DNA of 64,000 bases, from positions 248,001 through 312,000 of the forward strand of contig NW_026570261.1 of assembly GCF_019649055.1 (NCBI RefSeq). Direction: 5' to 3'. Below the pieces are notes generated by a model. That model was given only the letters and a program-made list of their open reading frames with translations, had not been told where the DNA came from and did no database searches. Positions 53,701-64,000 of the stretch are shown one piece after another. Source of the stretch: Paramacrobiotus metropolitanus (taxonomy: Eukaryota > Tardigrada > Eutardigrada > Parachela > Macrobiotidae). Numbering within the stretch: the first letter of the stretch is position 1; every line of letters begins with the position of its first letter. Made by a program: the position numbers and the translations under genes.

Positions 53701-54488
53701 AGAAAGTATCGAATACAAAGGCAAGGCAACAAATCTCTTTTTATAACAAGCAACAAGGCTCCGACTATTTTTTTACGTATTTCAGGGTTGTTAAAATCTT
53801 TAAGATTTATTTTAAATCCTACAAAAAACCGCTACAAACAAAATTTTGATCCGGTATACTAACGACCATCGGTGAACTCTAACTCGGCAACAAAAATGTT
53901 GCCCACAAAAATGGTTTTCACGCCAATGGTTGTCTACAAATGGTTGTCTACAAATGGTTGTCTACAAATCATTTGGCTACTGAATCAAAAATCGAGGCAA
54001 AAAAGTATTTAGATGCGCGCGAAAACGAAGCTTCCCTGCATGTACGCGAATTTGCTACTATGTACCGGCTCACTTCTTTTCAAAAAATGCGTAACGCTCA
54101 ACAAAGTTGGGATGCTCAAACAGTATCGACTAAAAAGCCCTCACATAGTATCGACTAAAAAGCAGCCCGAAAAGATTCCTCTACACTGTGCCCAAAAGCG
54201 AAAATATGATTACCGGGATTATTTTTGGGAGCAGCCATTATACGAGCACGTGCTCGGCCGCGGTTGGGCGAGCACGGGCTGCTGCGCCTGACTGCATTAC
54301 GCGTAAGGCGTGGCATGAATGGTCTAACTTACATAAATCTTATCAGCATGGAAGCGGCGACGGAGATTGTCGATGAAGGACTGCTCGGTTAGCGGCTCCA
54401 GGAAGAGCAGATCACTGATGCCGATATCTTCGGTGGCGTTGACGGCGGCGGCGGCGGACTGGGGGCGCGCCTGCAGGCCATCGGACAT
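41735..54488 (-). CDS. Class I unconventional myosin, 26 exons, complete
   Basis: Exons in coding order: 54488..54333, 51144..51029, 50950..50856, 50550..50446, 50377..50331, 50252..50189, 50117..50104, 50033..49949, 49867..49761, 49680..49533, 49245..49124, 49036..48884, 48816..48649, 48197..47897, 47838..47783, 47722..47589, 47361..47145, 47063..46860, 46239..46189, 45855..45373, 43881..43750, 43522..43416, 43332..43197, 42817..42665, 42586..42459, 41900..41735. The sum is 3,648 nt (1,215 codons plus stop). The motor has P-loop GESGSGKT, switch I NDNASRFGK (first Ser of the usual NSSRFGK is Ala), switch II DMYGFE, IKCIKPND and VRRAGYAYR. An IQ motif (VLIQKSFRGYRTRKHL), a 161-residue proline-rich exon and a TH1 membrane-binding tail (FHRWR, VPHPFRGDY) follow. 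It is a single-headed actin motor linking membrane to actin. Subclass uncertain, perhaps Myo1D-like. Confidence 0.92.
42236..42316. repeat. Two adjacent palindromes in a myosin intron
   Basis: 42236..42269 is a perfect 34-base palindrome (TATTAACATGCACATAA and its complement). 42270..42316 is a second hairpin (ATTCATCATTCCCAT / ATGGGAATAATGAAT, one mismatch). It is AT-rich and may be a MITE remnant or cruciform-prone site. Confidence 0.85.
45109..45181 (+). tRNA. tRNA-Arg (ACG)
   Basis: Acceptor GGCCGCG pairs with CGTGGTC (two G-U). The D arm is GGCCCAATGGTTAAGGC, anticodon loop CTACGAA has anticodon ACG, and the T arm is TGTGGGTTCAACTCCCAC. A run of T follows at 45183. It lies on the plus strand inside the myosin intron between 43881 and 45373, antisense to the myosin transcript. 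Confidence 0.93.
48603..48672. repeat. Tandem copy of a myosin exon end and donor region
   Basis: TTTCTATGATATCACAAACTT occurs at 48603 and again at 48652, period about 49 bases. The second copy is the 3' end of the exon at 48649..48816; the first lies in the intron, so the exon end was locally duplicated. Confidence 0.85.
51858..51887. repeat. GA-rich tract
   Basis: GAGAGAGGAAGCGAGAGAGA-type purine tract in myosin intron 1. Confidence 0.75.
53925..53966. repeat. Three tandem copies of ATGGTTGTCTACAA
   Basis: The 14-base unit ATGGTTGTCTACAA is repeated three times in a row in myosin intron 1. Confidence 0.9.
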
Positions 54489-57400
54489 GGTTCTTGTGCA
54501 GCCGATTCCGCGGGCGGGGGCGGTGCAGCACCACGCGCTCTCAGACGACAGGCAGGAGCACGACGCCGGCAATCATCCGGCCAGGTGCCGGCATTGACAG
54601 CCACGCCGGGCGCAGTGCGATGCCCGCCAGGATGGGCTGGGCTGAGGAACGGTACGACGCTGTGGGTTGCAGGATAAACAGGGAGATCCCGGACTGCGTA
54701 GTACCCAATCTGCAAGACACACTGGTGTAATTGGTGGATTTACAGTGTGAAGCAGTAGATATTTAGTTTGGTGCATGAGTATTTTATTGCATCGTGAAAA
54801 TGTCAACTGCCAATTACGTCTGTATCGCCTACGTGTCGACCGCTTAGAACTGGCGCCGCTTTTCTAGACAGGAGGATCATTGTTCCTGTCTACATCACTG
54901 CAAACTTGTCAAAAGATTTTAGATTCTGCTTTAAGTCGAGTATCATATGAAAGTTTTATTTTTGATTATGCGAACGAGGAACGCGACGATCTCGAAGTTC
55001 TGATTGCAGAAAACACATGCCAAAACCGGCCCGCCAAATTTCTTTGTAATACGTAGAAACAATTTAAAAGACATCTCTGTTTCGAAACAATTTTTTGATC
55101 AGGAAAATTGGGGCATTTCGTGTATCGGGATTTTAGTATTTTCGAAATTAGTGGTGAATAGTGAAAACAACGTTTATACTGGTAGTCGACAAGAGCGGAT
55201 GAAAATATTTAATCAGCGCTGCCAGTCGATGCGAAAGTAAAGCACGCGGCATCGTTCTCAACGCCGGCGAAAAAAATTCTGTTTGGTCTCTGCATGCTAT
55301 GTCCCCGTACAAGCAAAAAAACCACCGTTCCCTCCGCTGCCTCTCCACCATCGGGTGTGTTCTTCCTGTTTCGTATACCCGGCATCGACACAACGACAAC
55401 AGCGGATACTAATCTATCGTGTGTGTATACACACTGGTACAGCTGGTGAATGGGGCGCAATTCAGCGCCAGTTGCGGCATTAAATCAATCTGGACTGATT
55501 CCCGTCTACCCACACATACACACGATACAGTCTACACACACACAGAGTGTGCATGCAAATTTGCTGTTTTGACAATGAATTTCCTATCAAGTGCACTCTA
55601 GCTGGCCCATCATCATCATCATTCCAGCCCGCAACGCGCAGGCTCGTCATCATCATCACGGGCCCATATCAAAAGCCCGTCATGTGCAGCACACACACAT
55701 CCATACAGCGACTGTAGCCACCGCGTGAGGGGAGGGGGGCCCCGTTAAAGTGCGATCAGATACTGTAATTAACGGCCATTCAAGCGTATATAGACTGCGG
55801 TCGCAGCGATATACTGGCCCGGCCGGCAATAAAACCGTCAATCATGATTCATGTGTATATATTTATAGGGATAAACATATAGGCATGTACGATCTTCTTC
55901 CCTTGTACCGCACCGTGGCACTCCACCACTTCCGGCGCGGGCAATTTGCACAAGGGGAATATTTCGGGGAATTATGTCCGAATATAGCCACGGCCTGATT
56001 GCGTTGTGGTGTACGTGTACCGAGTGTTTTTTCCTCTGGTGTGTTGGCTGGAAAAGAACATGTGGTGGAGTTGTTCTCGGCGGTCTTGTAAACTAATTTC
56101 ATTGCGCTGTGCGGCTGCGCTCCGGCATCTATAGTATAGATATACCGAGGCGCGCGCTGCGGCCCAGGAAAGAGGACGAACAACCGGAAATGAATGTCGA
56201 GTTGCTGGTGCATAATCTCCTGTCACAATCTCCTGGGAATGCCCCGGGAAGCGCGCGCGTTGCACTGTGCTGTTATGGACAGCGTAAAATGCAGCGCTGC
56301 TTTTTATGCAAAAATTGCAATATGTTTTTTCCGGCCGTATAGCATCCTGTATTTGTGGAGAAAACCTCGCTAAACCCTGCTGAAAAAACACGTATACTTT
56401 TATAAAAAACGGCGTAATAAAAGCTGTGCGAAGATCGCATAATATTATATCAGCAGCATGAAGCTGTTTACAGCGAACAAAAAAACAGCTCCATTGGTTT
56501 CTGGTCGTCGTTTCTTCGCACGGCCATTTCCAGCGTCATAAACGCGGGTTTCATGAGCCCCAGCACATAATCCAGCCGACTTCCGGCTGGCTCAACCGGC
56601 GCATTTTCTGCCGTAGCCCGTAAACCGTGCAGTCCGCGTATGCTTGGTTACACACCACTTTTTCTCCCTCATTCCATTTCTCTCTCTCGGACTGAGCAGT
56701 GAGCGTTGGCGTTTTCCCCCAGCAAAATTCAATTGTGGAGAACTTTTAACGCCCGCTCCATAATGTGCAGCGCGCCCGCGTTTAAGGCGCGTCCATGGTG
56801 CAGGGTACGCGAGCGAGCAGCGCGGCAATTAAGCGGACGCGGGAATATATATCGCGGGATATGCCCGGGGGCGCCGTGTGTCCATATTATATACCCACAG
56901 AAAATCCTGCCAAGGATTCCTGACTGAACGCACTGGGAATGCGTATAGTGATCCGTATACTATGCACTGTTCAGGACAATATTCCGTTTCCGCCTCATAT
57001 TGATGCTTAAAGCGCAACAAAGTAATTCTGCGTTCATAAGGAAGCGTACAATATAGGACTAGATAAGCAGGCAACTCGTTTTAGCGCTCATAAAAAAAGC
57101 GTACAAAACAGTATCTGTAAATACTCGTTTTAAGGCCTCTGCGCCAACAAGCGCCTCTCTGTTCGAACCCTTTGGCGACTGTGCATCCACTGCACAATGT
57201 TTTTTGATTTTTGTTATTGTATTTTTTTAACCACTGGCCGACTGGTTTTTTTAGTTCTACAAAGACCGTTTTTTTTTAGGAAAACACTAAAAAAACCGCT
57301 TTCATCGAGCGACCAAAGTGGACGCCGGCTTGACCATTCAGTTTTTGGTCAGTTGTACGACTGACATGATAGAACAATGTCTTGGAATGCCAGATACCTT

Positions 57401-60400
57401 ACAAGCAGTGCTTTTCCTATTCCGCGCACAGGCTTGGGCCACAATCCTGCCCAACCGTGTCCAATATTATCGACAAGTCAATCCGCTGAAAATCACTTGC
57501 CAGAAAAATCGCTGCGGCTGCAGGGCGGCACGCTGCTGCTGCTGCTGTTGGCTGCAGTCAGTCGTCGATGGAGGGGAAAAAATCCGCATGTACAGCGCTG
57601 CGGGCCCGCCGCCGATCTCATCTGGCATCGTTAATGTAATTATCCCAAAAACTTGTAGCACACTGCGTCTATAATACTATATCAACTTCGGCACTGCGGG
57701 TGCGGCTGTAATGTAGCGTATCTTTGACAAAACCATCACTAAATTTTTCAAAAGAACGTTAACCTCTTTTTTACACAGGTACAACGTACACACAGCTTTT
57801 TTTACAAAGAGAACTCCTGTTAATTCCACGAAACCTTATAGCGAAAATACAGGTTTTAAATATATCACACTTTTGTGCATTCGCTGCAACGAATTTGCTA
57901 AAATTTTTTTGGTATAAACACGTGATATACGTAGCTGTTACTGCCCACTGTATACCAGATCGACTTCATTAAGACAAAACTGCGGGAACATCCAGTTTTG
58001 ACCGGGGTTCGATGGGAGCATTTATTCCGGCAAATGTGGAATCTGTTTAGTATAAGTGCTGGCGATAAGACGACGCGATTGCACGAGAGAGAAAAACGAG
58101 AGAGAGAAACAGAGAAGACCGCGCAGGCCCACACACACATCTATCCCTCCTGACACAGCGACAAGCATCGCGATCCGGTGCGCGCAGAAACGAGCCGGGC
58201 CGTGGCATGGTGTGGCCGTATACCCGCAAGATGATAAGCAGTGTGTTGACTGACACCCGTGGAATTAATTTTTCCCGGCCGTGTTGTCCGAAACTATCCG
58301 CCCCCACGTCCCCGCCACCAGGGGCAGGCACAGAGAGATCTGATTAGGATTAAACGGGGAGCTTTACTGAGATTCCCGGGCGCTGCGTTGCCCGACTGCG
58401 CCGTGATCAGCATACATACCCACAACACAATGTTGGACTAAAAAATGTTAGATGTTCACGCATATCGCGCAAAAAAGCGCTTCGCCCACTGTCTGCTATT
58501 TTATTATATTTTTTAACTGGCAAATTTTCACGGTTTTGGTCCTACATAGTAGATATTGTTATGGCGCTTACGTAACGGCGGCGCTCGCATAGAAACGATA
58601 CAAGAAAATGACAAAGTTCCTTGACATTTGAAAAGCCGGACATTATGATGTATCGGTGTGAGAGAGTGGCGCAAAGCGTCTGGGTTAAACGTGTGGCGGC
58701 GGCGGTTTGTCTGTATACATGTATACACATAATACACCTCAGCTACGGAGTGTCCTTCGAACGAAGGTCAAACGCCGGGCAATGGCAACAGTGGCAGTCG
58801 TGCGCGCGCCGCGCAGTCTGATGGTAACCTTCAGATACTGCGGGGACCACAGTGTGTCTCCAGTCTCCGCAACACAGCTGGGGTCTGCGTCTACACGCCA
58901 TCATCATAACCGACACGCCGGGGAAAATGTATACAGATATGCGGCTAATCTACGAGATGGATCTATAAGACAATTCCAGCAATTCGTCCCCGGGAAGAGG
59001 GACACCCGCAAATCGATACCCGATAATTTATTAAAATATCCGCTGCTGTGTAATGTTTTATCGGTGATGTGTATTCTTGACACCTTACGATTTTGCCATT
59101 GGAAAGGAATACAGACGCAGTGCAAAGTAATTGGCGATATCGGCGCTGTAGTTTTTTTTTCGGTAGTCGGGTGGAAATAAATCAAATGCCCTGTCAGTGC
59201 TAAGCTGGTTAATCAAAAGAAATGTGTTGCACTTTTTCCCATAGAGAGCCGGCGCGTTGCGCGCGCGCGGCTCGGGCCCGCGTTAAACAGCACAGCCAGC
59301 ACGCCGGCGCAGCACGCGTTACGTAAGACATCAAGTATCCATATCGATTACAAAGTGATTGTGAAATGAAGTTTGACAGGAGAACAAGCAGTCAAATTCC
59401 CGGATAGCGGCTGGCGTGATCAACGTTTCCCGGGCCGCGTAATACACACAACACACACAGCATTCTGAATGTATATAACGCACACTTTTCTACCTGCCAA
59501 TAATACACTCAATCTACGCCAATGTATGCACAGGATATTAGGTGATCGTTAAGCAGCAGGATATCATGTTGACACATCCCTGCTATTTTTACCGCAACAC
59601 TCCGGCGTTTGACGCCGTACAATGGACACTCTATTAATCCCCGATGTCAAAGGCACCTTTTGCACTATACGCGCACACTGTGCTTTACCTGGTCACGTGG
59701 CCCAGCGCAGTGTCCTAATGGCGGTGCACGGACTAATGGAGTAATGAGCGATCAGCGCGCCTAATGAATTATTCATATCCCTCCGTTTTAGGCACACAGC
59801 CACGCATTCAGGCGGTGCGCGCCGCAAATAGCAAATCCACCAATTTTCAACACAAGCCCGGTTATGGTATAATTATTTATCCGCGTATTACAATACCCGC
59901 TTCCATGGCGGATGTGGGAGATTAGCAGGACACAGTGGTGATCAGCGTTGATCGGTAATCATGATGATCAGTGAACGCGCCGCGGAAAGTGGCGATAAAA
60001 CACCGACACATACACGGTTCCTCCAGCGCACGACGACGACACGCAAAGGATATATGGGTTATTGCGGGGAGAGATATTGCACACAGCCGCGCGCGCGAGA
60101 TGAGGATAGGTTGTGTAATTTTCTCCGAAGGAAAATTATGTATTAGGTCGGAGAGTTTGCCGATATATGCGCTCGTGTTTGTGTGTGTAGCAGTGTGGGC
60201 AAGCGAGACACGAGAGTAAAGAAAGAGAGGAGAGAGAGGAAGAGAGCAGAGAGAGAGGAGAGCATGGAAGTGATCTAGTGATCAAGTGCCATGCCGTTTT
60301 CTTGTAGCGTTGGATGCTGGCGGAGTGTGTGTGCCACTGTACGTACGCCGGCTGGAAATGACGCCGGGAAAAACACTGTTGCGGCTCATACACTGCTGTG

Positions 60401-61634
60401 CATACTTCATCCCGTGTTTTGCAACTTGGTGTAGTGCGGCGCGCAGTATCCGCCATTCACAGTCCGCTGCATGATTCAGCTGGATGGTAGTGTGTGTTGC
60501 GCATGCTCCCACTGCAACTGACTGACTGCTCAGACGCAGCGTGCCCGCATGATACCGTGGTGCACGGTGGGTGGGAAAGGATCACCACTCGTGAACGCAA
60601 AAAAAATTGCCTGATGTTGGTATTATTAATTGTTATAAACGGTTCCGACTTACACTAAAACACGCTTTGGAAAAAAAACTTAGGAATGATAAAATAAAGT
60701 TTTCTATTGAGATTTTTCCGCAGTGAAATAAATTTAGCGGGCACGTTTGCTAGGCCATGTGGCTACATACGAGTTGACGAGCGATGACTTGTTGTCGCTT
60801 TTCATTCTTCAACAAAAAAAGACGGAAAGATATGACCCTGATGTTTCGCGGTAACAGTTTAACACTGGTCACAATATGGACGATATTTGACTACACGTTA
60901 TTAGGCGCGGAAGACGAGGTTTCCATGCACCACTGTTAGTTTACTGCGTTTAGTATGCTAAAGGCTTTGGTACCGTAACTGTAAGAAGTTTAAAGATTCA
61001 ATTCTACGCTCCTTTTCCCTGACGGTTGACTCTGTCTTAACCAGTTTGGCCCGGGATCATTTGTCTGTCTGGTGAGCGGGGTATGTAGCAGGATTATAGA
61101 TGCGGAAGAGGAAGTGAGTGGCGGTTACGCCAGTATCAGTGCTCGCTCGTACGGGGAGATGTACCAACCAATGTCTATGCTCGCCAGTACATGTATCCCG
61201 ATTTGAACGCACAACTCGTACGGATTGGTCTGCACTCAGCAGTACTGTGCAAGCAGCAACATCTCGTACAGGGGTGGTCAATTGCTGTAACAACGCGCTT
61301 GGAAGCTGCAGTACTGATAATGTACGCGGTACAACACAGTGTCATGGGGATAATGAATTATTATTATTATTATGACATGTATTCGGCGATTACTTCGCTG
61401 GTGTATAATTGTTATGTACGAGTATTAATGAAGTACGTAGCGAACCAACAAAGTTATAGTATCATTTAAGCAATAATCTGTACTCATCTGTAAGTTATTA
61501 AACTGCCGCGCAAATCTGATGGGTGTCTTGCTACGCACAGAATATGGTCAAGAACAGACATGTACGTATGTGCTCCTGTGGTAAATCACACTATCACAGT
61601 ATATGTCTGTAATGCATGCTATCCGATCGTACTT
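54489..61634. other. Upstream of the myosin gene, no convincing gene
   Basis: The myosin promoter should lie in the first part. The region has CATCATCATC runs (55607..55660), CA-rich tracts, GA tracts (58085..58110, 60204..60263) and GC-rich GCGCGCG patches (59250..59270). Open frames are under about 160 codons, overlap on both strands and show no motif or splice logic. Nothing is supported as a gene. Confidence 0.5.
60204..60263. repeat. GA-rich tract
   Basis: About 60 bases of almost pure purine GA repeats (GAAAGAGAGGAGAGAGAGGA). Confidence 0.8.
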
Positions 61635-62243
61635 TATTAAATAAATATATTAAATAAATATATTAAATAAATATATTAAATAAATATATTAAATAAATAT
61701 ATTAAATAAATATATTAAATAAATATATTAAATAAATATATTAAATAAATATATTAAACAAATATATTAAATAAAATAAAACAATAATAAAATATATTAA
61801 ATAAATATATTAAATAAATATATTAAAATAAACATAATAAACAAACATATTAAATAAATATATTAAATAAACATATATTAAATAAACATAATAAATAAAT
61901 ATATTAAATAAATATATTAAATAAATATAATAAAATAAATATATTAAATAAAATATAAATAAACATAATAAATATAAATAAACATTAAATAAATATATTA
62001 AATAAATATATTAAATAAACATAATAAATAAACATAATAAATAAACATATTAAATAAATATATTAAATAAATATATTAAATAAATATATTATTAAATAAA
62101 TATATTAATAATAAATCTATATTAATAAATATATTAATATAATAAATATACTAATAAGTATATTAATAAATATCTAAAATTAAAAATTAAATATTTAAAA
62201 TTTAAAATTAAATTAATTAAATATATTAAAAGATAAATATATA
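61635..62243. repeat. AT-rich minisatellite, unit about 13 bases
   Basis: Tandem copies of ATATATTAAATAA run for about 600 bases, regular at first and increasingly degenerate towards the right (AATAAACATAATAAATAAAC variants). Confidence 0.95.
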
Positions 62244-64000
62244 AATATAAATATAGTCTGTATAATATCCAAAGGCATACACAAACTGACCACTGAAAGA
62301 TCACTGATTAAAAGAAGGTAAAAGATGATTCCAAAAGACTAGAATAGCCATCAGATGAGCGATGGGCTGATGTTGTACATGTACGAGTATTTCCAACCTT
62401 CACGAACCAAGACAGCTGAAAACAACTGACAATGAAGATGATTTTGCGACATTCTTGAACCCAGCAAACAGGAAGACCGACAAAAAAACGAGTACGAGTA
62501 TTTAGTTAAGTATACTTCTGTAGCTGTTCAATTCGAATTGTAATATTCAGCTGTGTTTCGGAATCTCGGGGCATCGAATAAAATCCGGTTAGGGATGGCT
62601 TGGTCAGCTTTCGAAAATTCTGCCCCGAACTGGTCAGAAACTGGCAGTTACAAGGTTACCAGCTTAGACACGTTTTTTTCTGCTGTAATTTCTAGAGCAG
62701 GCGGATCACTGCCCATTATCTGGAGATATCAGCTGACCTATTGTTGTGATGTATGTACTTGTAGCGGCGGCGTATACCTTATTAATACGACTGCCCGCTA
62801 CGGAGCCAACCAGGCAAGTAAACTCTGAGCATGCACAACAACAACACTGGACATTTACTATCCCGTTGCTACGGCGCACTATCCTCAGGACATCTTTTCA
62901 AATTCACGAGATACTCGTACAACCTTTGTACGAGTACTTACATGCACTACAAATTTCGAGAGCCGGCGGATCATTGTCCATTTACCCCATGTCCATGTAT
63001 CTGGAGATATCAGCTGACCTATTGTGGCCACTGGGGGGCAATCAGACCTGTGACGGGTTTGTAGCAAAAAAATAGGGCCTCATGGGTAATGTCACCACGG
63101 CCGGCATTGCACAATCAAGAATTGAAAAACAACCAAAATCACCAATAGCATCAAGTTTGTCCGTTCCCGGTAAAGTTCCTAAAACCGATTGTAGCATTTT
63201 TGTACTGCACTGAGAGCTACGTGGGCGCTGTTTTTTTTTAACTACTAGCAAACCCCCTTAGTTCCCAAAATTTGTGTTACATAGACTGTCATAGAGTACC
63301 TCGTATATTATCTATACGGCTGCCGTTCTTTTATCGAGTTATATGCCCAGGTGTGCACTCGCAACCGCAAATCTTTGGTAGACCTGCCCGCATACTATTA
63401 GAATAAATACGGTAACCCAGTTTTCCATGCATCTGATCAGCGTGAGACTGTAAATAAGAATTATCGTCTTGTCTCCGGGATACCCGGTTCGCCAGGTAGC
63501 ACTTTTTTGAAGTGTGTTGTGCAGACCCGAGACGTGACGGGGACAGTATGTTTAAGTAGAGTTATCGCGCAATGTTTGACGTTAATTGGTACGTCCGGAG
63601 TACGTAGACTACGTAAAATTACAACGAAATTGTTACAATTAAAACGCATCCGTCCTGGCTCCGTATTTTGACGGTGCTCGGCACATCTAATCCATGAATG
63701 CCTTATTACGAAATCGAACCGGGATAGTCGCTTAAAAAAAATTGTTTCGTCGGATTCGTCTGTTAATAAAAAAAGTGGGCTCGGTAGAGTATATGTGGAG
63801 ATTTGTGCTTAAGGAAAGTGGTAACCGTATAGCATACTTTCAGGCGATCCCAAGAGTTGTAAAATTCTCTATTATTTTGCAGTTGTAAACATAAATACAA
63901 ATTTATTGTTCAAACTACAATCGCCTGTATCAGGGCTATTGGTTGCAAATGGACGCATACAATATTCACAGACGTGGACGAGGACTTACTTTGCATAAAC
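62244..64000. other. Right end of the window, no gene recognised
   Basis: It holds short frames and a local direct repeat only. Confidence 0.45.
62695..63026 (+). repeat. Local direct repeat
   Basis: AGAGCAGGCGGATCACTGCCCA ... TCTGGAGATATCAGCTGACC at 62695..62744 recurs as AGAGCCGGCGGATCATTGTCCA ... TCTGGAGATATCAGCTGACC at 62958..63026, with an insertion of about 20 bases in the second copy. Confidence 0.8.

Larger units (their letters stand above)
51145..54332. other. Long first intron of the myosin gene
   Basis: This intron of 3.2 kb contrasts with the mostly short introns downstream. It contains GA-rich tracts (51858..51887, 53160..53195), TCTCTC/CACAC runs and a triplicated 14-base unit (53925..53966). 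No gene is seen. The GA tracts could bind GAGA-type factors and mark an enhancer or alternative promoter; this is inferred. Confidence 0.5.

Noticed and set aside
54989-61500. Numerous frames of 60-157 codons upstream of the myosin gene
   Set aside because: No motifs, no consistent splice signals, and overlapping frames on both strands in low-complexity sequence.
61635-62243. CRISPR-like array
   Set aside because: Units are contiguous without unique spacers, in animal DNA; it is a minisatellite.

Overview
This window is animal (metazoan) genomic DNA. It has multi-exon genes with consensus GT-AG introns, eukaryotic tRNA genes with Pol III T-run terminators, abundant AT-rich intergenic sequence, microsatellites and transposon remnants. 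Compact introns and poorly conserved secreted gene families suggest a small invertebrate, possibly a tardigrade or another ecdysozoan; that placement is a guess.

The main discovery is a complete, bounded Polinton/Maverick (adintovirus-like) element at 995..15995 (15,001 bp). It begins 5'-AG, ends CT-3', has imperfect terminal inverted repeats of about 130 bp, and is flanked by the perfect 6-bp target duplication GATATA (989..994 and 15996..16001). Its left two thirds carry the virion set: FtsK/HerA-type packaging ATPase, chromodomain integrase, minor capsid protein, membrane-active core peptide, double-jelly-roll major capsid protein and adenain-like protease. It also carries an IAP-like BIR/RING gene and two adjoining frames that together look like the two halves of a TATA-binding protein fold. 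The right third has no capsid genes but contains a divergent histone H2A-like gene with an intron. I see no protein-primed DNA polymerase B, which autonomous Polintons normally carry. Several genes are frameshifted, so this copy is decaying, but the capsid protein, ATPase and small structural genes are open. Most junctions in the virion block overlap as ATGA or TGATG, and a repeated GGCGGAG-type box plus TATA boxes mark its control regions.

Right of the element: intergenic DNA (16.0-19.8 kb), a GC-rich gene for a basic/coiled-coil protein (19.85-20.47 kb), a tRNA-Gln(CTG), a small secreted cysteine-containing peptide gene next to an orphan TENT4 exon, a complete two-exon TENT4/Trf4-like poly(A) polymerase (minus, 28.4-30.5 kb), a three-exon secreted protein (minus, 31.4-32.3 kb), two secreted LRR proteins (minus 33.2-34.5 kb; plus 37.6-38.8 kb), a 5'-truncated non-LTR retrotransposon end, and duplicated myosin exons.

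From 41.7 to 54.5 kb the minus strand holds a complete class I myosin gene. I placed 26 exons whose lengths sum to 3,648 nt (1,215 codons plus stop) with consistent splice phases: motor, IQ, proline-rich insert and TH1 tail. A tRNA-Arg(ACG) lies on the opposite strand inside one of its introns. From 54.5 kb to the end I see no convincing gene, only GAGA- and CA-rich sequence, a roughly 600-bp AT-rich minisatellite and a local direct repeat.
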